A stretch of 64,000 nucleotides of DNA from contig JAFMAD010000005.1 in the NCBI GenBank assembly GCA_029785195.1, positions 25,347 through 89,346 of the forward strand. Reading direction: 5' to 3'. The stretch's first letter is position 1. Each line of letters starts with the position of its first letter. The translations under genes were made by a program, and so were the position numbers. The notes beneath the pieces were generated by a model, which did not search any database, had not been told where the DNA came from, and worked only from the letters and a program-made list of their open reading frames with translations. The stretch is from Nitrososphaerota archaeon (GTDB taxonomy: Archaea > Thermoproteota > Nitrososphaeria > Nitrososphaerales > Gagatemarchaeaceae). This document shows, one piece after another, positions 1 through 7,189 of this stretch.

Positions 1-949
1 GTATTATGGATGGGACGACAAGGAGGCCGCTCCCACCGTTCGCCTTCACGAAGTGAAGGGCAGCGGAGTTTCCATAGATGACGACCCCGTACAGCGCGAG
101 CAGCCCGAGCCCTACGCCATAGATCGGAAGGAGCGCGGAACTCTTCCTCACCTTTTCTGCGTCCTGTGCGCTGAGGACCCCGTTCATCGCGTGTGGGTAC
201 AGGTAAAGCGCCAGCGCGCTAACGATGAATATGCTCCAGTACGCGTTCTCCAGCGCCGGAGCCAATGTCGAGTAAACAGGCTTGGCGGTGAAGCCAGCGG
301 AGAAGCCCCCGCCGATTGCCACCGCCGCTATCACTGCTATGACCCCTCCGAATATCAGGATGTCCTTCAGGACCGCCGTGAGGGTGGCTCCCCTGAGCCC
401 GCTCGTGTAGGTGAATGCGGCGAGGACGATGAACGCGATGATGAGCGATATCTCTGAGTCGGTCGTCACGTTTGACACCCCAGCCAGCATCGTGGTCAGG
501 ATGGCCTGCATCCCGACTATCTGCAACGCGATGTAGGGGAGCTCGGCGACTATCCCAACTATGGCGATCAGTATGGCCAGAGTCGTGCTGTTGAACGTCC
601 CTTTCGCGAAGTCGGCTCCGGTGATGTACCCCTTCTCGCGTGTGATGCGCCAGAATTTCGGCATGAACAGGATGGCTATCCCGAACGTCAGAGCGACGTA
701 GGGGACTGCGAAATTGTATATGGCGCCCTTCGCATAGACCCCTGACGGAATCGCGATGAAGGTGTACGCTGTATAGAGGTCCGCGCCTACGAGGAACCAG
801 ACCAGGTACGTCCCCATCCTCCTCCCCGCGAGCGCCCACTCGCTGAGGTTGTTCATGTCGCCCCGCCTCCAGCGTGACCCGAAGAACCCGAGGGCGACGA
901 AGACGACGAACAGCGAGAGAAATGCGATCACTCCGTCTATAGCCATCAT
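1..949 (-). CDS. Solute:sodium symporter family transporter (3' end beyond window)
   Basis: Reading the minus strand from the tandem ATGs at 949/946 gives an open frame that runs off the window edge (about 316 codons seen). The protein is almost all hydrophobic helices: an N-terminal segment rich in F, V and L, then the family signature LSEWALAGRRMG near residues 35-46, and further helices separated by short charged loops. This is the solute:sodium symporter (SSS) fold, which usually has 11-15 helices, so the C-terminal part is missing only because the window ends. It starts one base after the stop of a DUF3311 membrane protein; that pairing often accompanies monocarboxylate-type SSS transporters, so uptake of a small organic acid is a reasonable inference, but the substrate cannot be read from the sequence. 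Confidence 0.88.
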   Translation of the reverse strand, partial: MMAIDGVIAFLSLFVVFVALGFFGSRWRRGDMNNLSEWALAGRRMGTYLVWFLVGADLYTAYTFIAIPSGVYAKGAIYNFAVPYVALTFGIAILFMPKFWRITREKGYITGADFAKGTFNSTTLAILIAIVGIVAELPYIALQIVGMQAILTTMLAGVSNVTTDSEISLIIAFIVLAAFTYTSGLRGATLTAVLKDILIFGGVIAVIAAVAIGGGFSAGFTAKPVYSTLAPALENAYWSIFIVSALALYLYPHAMNGVLSAQDAEKVRKSSALLPIYGVGLGLLALYGVVIYGNSAALHFVKANGGSGLLVVPSII

Positions 950-950
950 G

Positions 951-1145
951 TCAGCCCTTCCTCCCTAGTAACAAAGCCGCGATGAAGAAGAATACGGCGC
1001 TGATGGCAAGCCAGACGGTCTGATACCACCAGAAGAAAGGAACTCCCCCCCACAACGGGTTCACCACATTGTATGTTGGGATGGCGAAGTACACAAGGAA
1101 CGGAATCGCGATCAGTATGCCAGCCACGGCATCTTTCGACTTCAC
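951..1145 (-). CDS. DUF3311-type small membrane protein, symporter partner
   Basis: A 64-residue protein with two hydrophobic helices (about residues 7-25 and 38-58) around a loop containing NPLWGGVPFFWWYQ, typical of DUF3311. The GTG start at 1145 is preferred over a longer frame because a TATA-like box lies 26-33 nt upstream (1171-1178) and the longer N-terminus looks like noise. The stop lies one base before the start of the SSS transporter, so the two are probably co-transcribed and coupled. DUF3311 proteins are thought to be small accessory subunits of SSS transporters; the function here is inferred from that pairing. Confidence 0.8.
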   Translation of the reverse strand: MKSKDAVAGILIAIPFLVYFAIPTYNVVNPLWGGVPFFWWYQTVWLAISAVFFFIAALLLGRKG

Positions 1146-1170
1146 GCGCAAGGGCTCCGTACAAGGAGCT

Positions 1171-1178
1171 GATATAAG
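1171..1178 (-). promoter_or_regulatory. TATA box for DUF3311-symporter operon
   Basis: CTTATATC on the minus strand lies 26-33 nt upstream of the GTG start at 1145, the expected spacing for an archaeal box A with a leaderless or near-leaderless transcript. No other TATA-like element lies in the 136 bp gap. Confidence 0.5.
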
Positions 1179-1281
1179 ATTTAGCGAACGCCGAGTTGCA
1201 TGGGGGGGAAGTTTGACAACTGTCGAATCAGGACCCCCAGACGGCACTTCATGGGCGGAGGGGTCGCCGGGGGAGGACGGG

Positions 1282-2768
1282 CTAGTCGGGGGGTGGGGCC
1301 TCGTCCTTGCCGTCCATCATCTTGCGGTAGTACCACCCGGTGGTCCGTCTTGTGAAGTAGCAATCATAGAGAGAGACGTGCCTGGTCTCGAGCCCAAGCA
1401 GATACTCGTGAATCCTCTGGCCAGCGTCCCTCCCCTTGGCCATAGCTTCCACGACCAAGGTCTCCCCCGTCACCACGTCCCCCGCCGCGAACACGCCCGG
1501 GAGCGAGGTCATGGAACTGTCGTCGACAGCAATCCCACTCTTACGACCAGACTTGAGCCCGGCCAGCTTTCCGATGAACGAGTTCGGGCCGCGGCCTACG
1601 GCGACGATGACCGAGTCGCACTCGAGGTCTATCGTCTCGCTGGTTGGTACAGGGCTCCTCCTCCCGGAGGCGTCGACCTCGCCTAGCTTCATCATCGACA
1701 TGGCCGCCTTGGTCACCCTCCCCCCTCTCCTGAATACTCCTTCGGGGAGAGCAGGAACCTAAGCCGGAGCCCCTCCTCCTTCCCTTCTTCGATCAGTATC
1801 TTGTCGACCGGCATCTCCGCCTCCGTCCTACGATAGACCATAGTGACCTCGCCCCCCGTCAGCCTCAGGGCGGTCCGGGCGCAGTCCAATGCGCTGTCCC
1901 CTCCCCCTATGACAAGGACGCGCTTGCCGAGTTCATATTTCGGGTCGTTTAGGTACCTGTCGACCCCGTCAATGAAGACGTCCTCGAGGAACTTGTACCA
2001 GTCGTAGACGCCTTTCAGGTCAGACCCGGGGGTGTCGGGCTTCGGCACATCCTTGGCCCCCGTGGCGATGAGCACGGCGTCGTAGTCTGCCCGGAGGTCG
2101 TCGAACATGACATCCCTGCCGACCTTCATCATTGTAATCGCATCTACACCCATGCCCACTATCCTGGCCGCTTCGTAGCGGAGGACGTCCTTGGGGAGGT
2201 GATAGTCCGGAATCCCGTACCAAGCGGTCCCTCCCAGGTTGGAGAGCTCGTCGTAAATGGTCGCTGAATGGCCGAACCTCGTGAGCAGCTCCGCCGCGGC
2301 CAGCCCTGCAGGGCCCCCTCCGATCACCGCGACTCTCCTGCCGGAAGGAGGCCTCGAGACGGGGTCAGGCTGCCTGGACACGGCCCTCTCCCAGTCGGCA
2401 ACGAAGCGCTGTATCATCCTCGAGGCCACAGGTTCTCCTCTGGTCTCGATGACGCAGGCGGTCTCACAGAGACTATCCAGCTGAGGACAGCAGCGGGCCG
2501 TGGTCCCCAGAAGAGGATTGGTCTCGCGTATCCTGCGGTAGGCGGTCGCCCGGTCCCCCCTAGACACGGCTTCGCACATGCCCCTGATGTCCGTCTGGAG
2601 CGGACACACGTCCATGCATACCGGATTCCCGCAGGTGACTTACCGGCTGGCCTCCTCCATGGCCTCTTCCATGGTGTAGGGAAGCTGGACTTCGAAATTC
2701 CCCGTCCTAGCCTCGGCGTCCAGTTTTGGGAACGGGAACTTCGCCGTCCTCCCTGTCTTGAGCGACAA
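1282..2768 (-). pseudogene. GltD-like NAD(P)H/FAD oxidoreductase, disrupted by a stop and a frameshift
   Basis: The reading frame starts at TTG 2768 (TATA-like CCTTATTAG at 2797-2805). It reads through the typical N-terminus of glutamate synthase small chain / DPYD-type reductases (NFEVQLPYTMEEAMEEASR), then meets TAA at 2640-2642 exactly where the family has the first cysteine of a 4Fe-4S motif. The same frame resumes as TCGNPVCMDVCPLQTDIRGM and runs through the FAD motif VAVIGGGPAGLAA and the NAD(P) motif VLVIGGGDSALDC. Near 1720-1725 a run of six C (G on the coding strand) puts the frame off by one; one more G would give EGGRVTKAAM and join the C-terminal part, which carries the second FAD motif GVFAAGDVVTG and ends at 1282. 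Either a recent pseudogene or assembly errors at both sites. A protein starting at ATG 2615 would lack one cluster ligand and the C-terminal third. Confidence 0.85.
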
Positions 2769-2898
2769 TTGTCGAAGTCTGCGCCACGGAGTTGGGCTAA
2801 TAAGGCAACGTGACGATTCTCAGGTTTGGAAGATGTGGGACCACCTGCAGAATTGTGGACTTGTGTAAGGTGTGGTGGCGGGCCCTGTGGGATTCGAA

Positions 2899-2920
2899 TT
2901 CGCGGGCGACTTTAGCGCCT
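2899..2920 (-). other. tRNA-Lys non-canonical intron (53/54)
   Basis: Twenty-two bases inserted between G53 (2921) and T54 (2898). The insert contains a small hairpin, GGCG-CTAAAGT-CGCC. Its 3' part CCCGCG can also pair with the exon CGTGGG just upstream, which could form the central helix of a relaxed bulge-helix-bulge. Removing exactly these 22 bases gives a perfect five-pair T-stem. Non-canonical introns in the T-arm are known mainly from Thermoproteales and a few other TACK archaea. Confidence 0.7.
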
Positions 2921-2936
2921 CCCACGGCATGCTGGT

Positions 2937-2952
2937 GACTCCCACAGCTAGC
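2937..2952 (-). other. tRNA-Lys canonical intron (37/38)
   Basis: Sixteen bases between A37 (2953) and A38 (2936) of tRNA-Lys. Their removal restores the seven-base anticodon loop and the GCTGG/CCAGC stem. The intron's last four bases, AGTC, can pair with GGCT of the 5' exon, leaving a three-base ACC bulge before the outer AGC/GCT helix. That is compatible with half of a bulge-helix-bulge; I could not fold the whole precursor. Confidence 0.78.
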
Positions 2953-3016
2953 TAAGAGCCAGCCGCTCTAACCTGGCTGAGCCAAGGGCCCACCGAAGGT
3001 GCGGCCGATTGGCCAG

Positions 3017-3025
3017 AATTAAAAG
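3017..3025 (-). promoter_or_regulatory. TATA box for tRNA-Lys
   Basis: CTTTTAATT on the minus strand, 26-34 nt upstream of tRNA position 1 (2991). Confidence 0.45.
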
Positions 3026-3116
3026 GGTTCCCAATGCCATCGACCAGCCAAGTGACACCTGATAGGCGGTCGACGCATCATAGCAGGAGACGTGCGCCCC
3101 ACGAAGCCAATCTGGA

Positions 3117-3126
3117 TTGATATAAT
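3117..3126 (+). promoter_or_regulatory. TATA box for dphB
   Basis: TGATATAATG ends 20 nt and is centred about 25 nt before the ATG at 3147, the spacing expected for a leaderless archaeal transcript. Confidence 0.45.
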
Positions 3127-3146
3127 GGGCCGCGTCGGGCAGACCC

Positions 3147-4187
3147 ATGGGCCGTCTCGCGTTTGTCGGACTGGGCCTCGGGCCTAGGGGAGCATCACTA
3201 GAAGCAATCGATGAGCTGAAGGCTGCCGATGTCGTATACCTCGAATACTACACTACGCCCCATGAGCCCGCCCTTCTAAGGGAGATTGCGAAGGCCACAG
3301 GGAAGGAACTGACAGTCGTGGATAGGGAATTCGTTGAGAGTGGGAGCAGAATACTGGATGAGGCGGCGAACAAGAGCGTCGCGCTAGCGACGCTGGGAGA
3401 CCCGATGATAGCAACCACCCACAACGAGCTCAGGGCGAGGGCCATCAAAAAGGGAATCGAGAGCCGCGTCGTGCACTCGGCGACCATAGCCTCCGCGGCC
3501 GCCAGTGAAAGCGGGCTGCATTCGTACAAGTTCTCCAGGACTGTCACTGTGACAAGGGAGTCAGTGGGGAAGTTGACCCAAGCCTACCACATCATCCACT
3601 CAAACCTGCTGGAGGGTGCACATACCCTTCTCCTACTCGAATACGATGCCCAGAGCGGAGACGGGGTGGCCCCAGGGGCCGCCATGGCAGGGCTGCTACT
3701 GGCCGAGGCGAACTTCAAGCGCGGGGTGGTGTCTGAGAAGACGTTCGCCATCGTTCTTTCGAGGCTCGGCCGCGAAGGATACAAGCCAGCCGCCGGGAGC
3801 ATTGGTGAACTTTCCAAGATTGAGTATGGAGAGCCTCCCCACAGCGTCATAATCCCGGGACGGCTGCACTTCTCCGAGGTCGAAGCTGTCGCGGCCATAT
3901 TCGCCCTCTCGGATAGGGATGTCAGGAGCAACTCGGATGGTGTGCTCAAAACCGCTCAGGTGCTGGTCCCGAGATACGTGGCCAAAACGAGGAAGGCACT
4001 GGGGACGTTGAAACCGAAGCTGAGCGCGCAGTACGAGCACGTTGTGGAGAACGCGGAGCTCTACGTGAAAGACGCCGAGAGCTTCTTGGCCAATGGAGAG
4101 GATGAGATGGCCATGCTGAGCATCGGGTACGCCGAAGGGCTTTTGGACTCCCTGGCGTTCGCAGGCGTGGCAAAGATAGACTGGTGA
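3147..4187 (+). CDS. dphB: Diphthine synthase fused to a C-terminal DUF357 domain
   Basis: Residues 1 to about 255 form a tetrapyrrole-methylase-type SAM methyltransferase with the DphB hallmarks: GLGLGPRGAS near 8-17, TLGDPMIATTH at 82-92, GLHSYKFSR near 123-131 and PHSVIIPGRLHFSE near 231-244. DphB trimethylates the modified histidine of aEF-2 during diphthamide synthesis. A stand-alone archaeal DphB is about 260 residues; here about 75 extra residues (270-346) form a helical DUF357-like segment, so this is a fusion. The RibL-like gene follows after three bases, indicating one transcription unit. The link between DUF357 and diphthamide is not known. Confidence 0.9.
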   Translation: MGRLAFVGLGLGPRGASLEAIDELKAADVVYLEYYTTPHEPALLREIAKATGKELTVVDREFVESGSRILDEAANKSVALATLGDPMIATTHNELRARAIKKGIESRVVHSATIASAAASESGLHSYKFSRTVTVTRESVGKLTQAYHIIHSNLLEGAHTLLLLEYDAQSGDGVAPGAAMAGLLLAEANFKRGVVSEKTFAIVLSRLGREGYKPAAGSIGELSKIEYGEPPHSVIIPGRLHFSEVEAVAAIFALSDRDVRSNSDGVLKTAQVLVPRYVAKTRKALGTLKPKLSAQYEHVVENAELYVKDAESFLANGEDEMAMLSIGYAEGLLDSLAFAGVAKIDW

Positions 4188-4190
4188 CAG

Positions 4191-4790
4191 ATGAACAGTA
4201 AGAGGGTCCTCGCCGCCGTGTATTCGTTGCGGGTCACCGGGAGGAACGCGGGGGTAAGGGGGCTCGCTGCGAGGCTCGGTCTTGGGCCGAAGGAAGCAAG
4301 AGGCGAACTCGAGAAGCTGTCGAGGCTCGGGCTGGTGAGACTCGGGGGTAAGGGAGCCGAGCTGACTCCCCGCGGGAGGAGGGCGATCAAGGTCGTTTTC
4401 ATAGGAGGCGGCTTCGAGGTGATTCACTACGGGCATCTGTACACCATAAAGAAGGCCCGGGGTCTGGGAGACGCGCTCGTGGTCTCCGTCGCCCGGGACA
4501 GTACGATCAGGAAGAGGAAGAACCGGGAACCCCTCGTTGGGGAGGGGGACAGGGCGAGGCTTCTCTCGGCCCTCAGGTACGTCGACGCCGCCGTACTAGG
4601 AGTCGAGGGGGACATCTACCTCACACTCGAGAGGACGGGTCCCGACGTGGTCGCCCTAGGTTACGACCAGTATCACATGGAGGAGGAAATCGCGAGGGAG
4701 GCGGCCCAGAGAGGAATGAAGCTCAAGGTAGTGCGCCTCGACTCCCCCTACCCAGACATCAAGACGAGCAGACTGCTGAAGGACTTCTAA
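4191..4790 (+). CDS. ribL: FAD synthetase (RibL-like nucleotidyltransferase) with N-terminal winged helix
   Basis: Residues 1-65 look like a winged helix-turn-helix (GLAARLGLGPKEARGELEKL then LVRL). From residue 66 a cytidylyltransferase fold begins, with IGGGFEVIHYGH at 71-82 giving the HxGH nucleotide-binding motif, GYDQYH near 147-152 and KTSRLL near 191-196. Archaeal RibL makes FAD from FMN using ATP or CTP. The common family form lacks the HTH, so the protein may sense its product or regulate its own operon, as some HTH-riboflavin kinase fusions do; that is inference. It follows dphB-DUF357 by three bases, and its end overlaps the convergent translin gene by four bases. Confidence 0.82.
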   Translation: MNSKRVLAAVYSLRVTGRNAGVRGLAARLGLGPKEARGELEKLSRLGLVRLGGKGAELTPRGRRAIKVVFIGGGFEVIHYGHLYTIKKARGLGDALVVSVARDSTIRKRKNREPLVGEGDRARLLSALRYVDAAVLGVEGDIYLTLERTGPDVVALGYDQYHMEEEIAREAAQRGMKLKVVRLDSPYPDIKTSRLLKDF

Positions 4791-5419
4791 GTCGGACGCC
4801 CGAGCTTCTTCTCCAGCCGCGCCATGGAGCTGCTGACAGAGTTCCGGCCAATCTCCTCGGCGAGCAGGCCCCTGGTGTCCTCGACGAGCATCCGTGCCAC
4901 GTCGATTTTCCTCCGGACCCCGTTCACGACATGGTCATAGACGGCGAGGGGGGAGCACGCAGCGTAGAGGTCCTCCATGACCTTGAAGTACTTCTTTGCG
5001 CCCTTGAGGTCTCTCCCCAGGATCGAGTCTAGCACCAGCCTCTTCAGTTCCCCCACCGAGTCAAGAAGTCCGAGCAGATAGGCCTCTGGGGAGGAGTCGA
5101 TGCTCTCCATCGGAGGGATTGGTTTCCCCTTCACGAGCGAGATTACGACGGAGGCCTCCACCACCTCGGTTTCAGGGGAGATGATGTACCTCGACAAGGA
5201 GCCGTCTGTGCCCTGTTTGAGCTCTTTCAGCAGCGACTTCGCCCTCGAAAGCTCTCTTTCACCGTCCTTGATCTTTCCCAGATGGACAGATATAATCGCC
5301 CGTGAGGACGCCGAGATGACATCCCTGCTCCCCTTGATGACCCTGTCACGACGCTCAAGCTGCTCAGAGAATCTCACCTCCGTCGCCTTTAGGGAACGTA
5401 TTACCGCTTCCAAGCTCAA
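4787..5419 (-). CDS. Translin-family RNA-binding protein
   Basis: A 210-residue all-helical protein. The N-terminal helix (REVIKGSRDVISASSR-like stretch), the central YIISPETEVVEA segment and the EAYLLGLLDSVGELKRLVL block are those of archaeal translin/COG2178 proteins. Translins form octameric rings that bind or cut single-stranded RNA; whether this one keeps nuclease residues was not resolved. It is convergent with and overlaps ribL by four bases. A TATA-like ACTTAAG lies about 25 nt upstream of the ATG. Confidence 0.8.
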   Translation of the reverse strand: MSLEAVIRSLKATEVRFSEQLERRDRVIKGSRDVISASSRAIISVHLGKIKDGERELSRAKSLLKELKQGTDGSLSRYIISPETEVVEASVVISLVKGKPIPPMESIDSSPEAYLLGLLDSVGELKRLVLDSILGRDLKGAKKYFKVMEDLYAACSPLAVYDHVVNGVRRKIDVARMLVEDTRGLLAEEIGRNSVSSSMARLEKKLGRPT

Positions 5420-5759
5420 CTGGGGTGGAAACCGTCGCGTCTTAAGTCTGCCAGGTGGCCAGCCTCGGGTGCGCGCAGTTTTAGCGTCCTCCGGTCGGCT
5501 CGCGGGGGGCCGTCAGGGTTGGCTTTTATCTGCCTCTCGGTCTGTGCTTCGCCTGCGACAGCCGGCGAGTTCAATCAGCGTGAATCAAGAGTGTACACAT
5601 TGACGGCCACGGAGCACAGGCATGGCATCCATGGCCAAGACAGCCTGCAGCGTCCACATGTTCAGCCCGATTTCCCCAAATACCAGTCAACTCCAGCCAG
5701 TGGTTCGAAAGCAGAACCCATGCACTTGTCGGAGCTGGCTCCACCTGAATAGCAACTAT
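5420..5759. other. 340 bp gap without a recognised gene
   Basis: No convincing coding frame. A TATA-like CTTTTATC (5523-5530, plus strand) lies about 230 nt before the resolvase-like start, far more than the usual 25-30 nt here, so a transcript from it would be a long leader or a small RNA. The self-complementary GTGTACAC sits near 5592. No tRNA, box C/D or RNase P signature was found. Confidence 0.4.
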
Positions 5760-6050
5760 GTGAAGGGCAGGTCTCGAGAGTACCAGGCAATGTCGAAGCT
5801 GAAGAAGGAGGGCTGGATGGTATCCAGGAGCGCCGCTTCCCACGGGGCCGTCGACGTCTTCGCAGCCAAGGATGGCAAGGTCCTGCTGGTTCAGGTCAAG
5901 AGCGGGAGGGCAAGGGCGACCAAGGAGGAGCTCGGGGTGCTTGCGGAGTGGGGGAAGAACGCGAACGGAGACGCTGAGGTGTGGCATTATAAGGGGAGAG
6001 GGGAGCTAGTCAGGAGGAGGGTGTATGCGGCCAGGGGAGGGGTGTCCTGA
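5760..6050 (+). CDS. Holliday-junction-resolvase-like (Hjc-family) endonuclease
   Basis: From GTG 5760 the protein is 96 residues and reads like a short archaeal Hjc / PD-(D/E)XK nuclease: GRSREY (Glu7), then GWMVSRSAASHGAVDVFA with Asp32, then VLLVQVKSG with Lys47. The acidic residue before the lysine is Gln45 rather than Glu, which occurs in some resolvase-like families but could weaken metal binding. Hjc proteins are usually 120-145 residues, so the C-terminus is short. GTG 5760 is preferred because the longer upstream frame has no family similarity. The stop overlaps the next gene in the pattern CTGA. Confidence 0.72.
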   Translation: MKGRSREYQAMSKLKKEGWMVSRSAASHGAVDVFAAKDGKVLLVQVKSGRARATKEELGVLAEWGKNANGDAEVWHYKGRGELVRRRVYAARGGVS

Positions 6051-6208
6051 AGCCGAAGTGCTACTTCTGCGACACCGAGCTCGAAGTGGCGTTGCACACA
6101 TTCAAAGTCGGACCGAGGGACGAGCCTGTCTGCGAAGAGTGTTACGTGAAGACGGCCAATAGGATGCAGGCGAAGGCAGAGGAAGACGAGCGACGGGACT
6201 CAGGCTGA
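6047..6208 (+). CDS. Small zinc-ribbon protein, probable CTG start
   Basis: A 53-residue frame with two CxxC pairs, CYFC near the N-terminus and CEEC about 30 residues on, followed by a charged helical tail. This is a treble-clef or zinc-ribbon arrangement. No ATG, GTG or TTG precedes the first cysteine pair after the preceding in-frame stop, so translation most likely begins at CTG 6047, which overlaps the TGA of the resolvase-like gene. The function is unknown; co-expression with the nuclease is likely. Confidence 0.6.
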   Translation: MKPKCYFCDTELEVALHTFKVGPRDEPVCEECYVKTANRMQAKAEEDERRDSG

Positions 6209-6568
6209 AGCGCATTCCCGCCTGAGCTCGTGGACCAGGACGGAACACTCGGCGATTCGTTCTTCGTCGTCGCTCTCCCGGTAGCAGTACAGGGCCTTCT
6301 CGTACTCGAACAGAGCGCCGAGCGCCCTGACCGCCGGCGATGCGCTCGGCTCCGAGAGTATCAGCCGCCCCGCCGTCGCGTACCAGCCGCCCGCGTCGGC
6401 GTACTGTTCGAGCTGGAGGAAGCAGACCGCGATGGACTCGCAGGCCTCGACTTTGTGCGGGGAGGAGGGGAACTTCTCGAACTGCTCCTTCAGCTGATAG
6501 ACCGCCGCGTTTCCGCTTCTCATCTTGCCTGCCCCGAAGCCCTCAGAGATGTCGCGCAACAGCCGCAC
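6200..6568 (-). CDS. Helical repeat (TPR-like) protein of unknown function
   Basis: 122 residues, nearly all helical, with TPR-like packing residues: EACESIAVCFLQLEQYADAGGWYATAG in the middle and ALFEYEKALYCYRES near the C-terminus. I do not recognise a named family. It is convergent with the small zinc-ribbon gene and overlaps its last nine bases. TPR-like proteins usually bind partners; none can be named here. Confidence 0.62.
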   Translation of the reverse strand: MRLLRDISEGFGAGKMRSGNAAVYQLKEQFEKFPSSPHKVEACESIAVCFLQLEQYADAGGWYATAGRLILSEPSASPAVRALGALFEYEKALYCYRESDDEERIAECSVLVHELRRECASA

Positions 6569-6638
6569 GTGGGGCAGTCGCCCCTATGTGCAGGATGCTC
6601 TAGTTTTGTTGAGCCTGGAATCAAAAGAGGGGTGCATC

Positions 6639-7127
6639 TCAGTTGCTGTCCATTACAGCCTGGGTAGCCTCTCGGAGCCTCCGCCTTGCGAGGCCTTCGT
6701 TGAACCGCTTCTTCTCAATGCTGGTCACCGGGTTGAGTGGCGGTATGCGGGTCGGCTTGCCCTTCTCGTCCAGCGCCACGTAGGTCAGGTAGCAGGACCC
6801 GGTGTGCGTCCCCTTGCGGGTGGACGGGTCCACGGCCTCGAGCCTCACTCCGATCTCCATCGAAGTGGTACCGACATAGTTCACTGCCGCTTTGAGTATC
6901 AGGAGGTCGCCGACAAAGACGGGGGCGTAGAAGTTCATTCTGTCGATGGAAGCTGTGACCACGTTCTTGCCTGCATGGCGCCAGGCGACGATAGCCGCTA
7001 TCTCGTCCATGTATCTCATGATTGCCCCCCCGAAGACGTTCCCCAGCACGTTGGCGTCGGTCGGCATCATGAGTCTGGCGGTGGTCATTTCGGACTCCGC
7101 GGGCCCCTTGGCCTTCGACTTCGCCAA
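6639..7127 (-). CDS. Acyl-CoA thioesterase, hotdog fold (YciA/BACH type)
   Basis: A 162-residue single hotdog domain. NVLGNVFGGAIMRYMDE around residues 26-42 is the YciA/acyl-CoA hydrolase active-site helix, and VTASIDRMNFYAPVFVGD and VGTTSMEIGVRLEAVD are the following strands. It hydrolyses acyl-CoA to free acid and CoA in the cytosol. It lies away from the acyl-CoA genes at 25-33 kb but would act on the same pool. Chain-length preference cannot be predicted. Confidence 0.85.
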   Translation of the reverse strand: MAKSKAKGPAESEMTTARLMMPTDANVLGNVFGGAIMRYMDEIAAIVAWRHAGKNVVTASIDRMNFYAPVFVGDLLILKAAVNYVGTTSMEIGVRLEAVDPSTRKGTHTGSCYLTYVALDEKGKPTRIPPLNPVTSIEKKRFNEGLARRRLREATQAVMDSN

Positions 7128-7189
7128 CTAAGGACGAACTCCGGCTGAAGTTGATAAACGTAGAGGCAGGAAGTCCGGCTCAGAGCGGC

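Larger units (their letters stand above)
2876..2991 (-). tRNA. tRNA-Lys (CTT) with two introns
   Basis: After removal of two insertions the minus strand folds as a clean cloverleaf. The acceptor GGGCCCT pairs with AGGGCCC, the D-arm is GCTC/GAGC, the anticodon stem is GCTGG/CCAGC with loop CT-CTT-A-A, and the T-arm is GTGGG-TTCGAAT-CCCAC. The discriminator is G, followed by an encoded CCA. The anticodon CTT means lysine. The first insertion (2937-2952) sits at the canonical 37/38 position. The second (2899-2920) sits between G53 and T54 inside the T-arm; without removing it the T-stem cannot form. A TATA-like CTTTTAATT lies about 26-34 nt upstream (3017-3025). Splicing would need the archaeal endonuclease and RtcB, and RtcB is encoded at 48558-50015. 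Confidence 0.88.

Noticed and set aside
219..839. 206-residue minus-strand frame inside the symporter gene
   Set aside because: It is the shadow of the true symporter frame, which runs off the window edge; the shadow is rich in Arg, His and Asp and has no family features.
1069..1686. 205-residue plus-strand frame over the symporter/GltD region
   Set aside because: Opposite-strand shadow of the GltD C-terminal part and of the DUF3311 gene.
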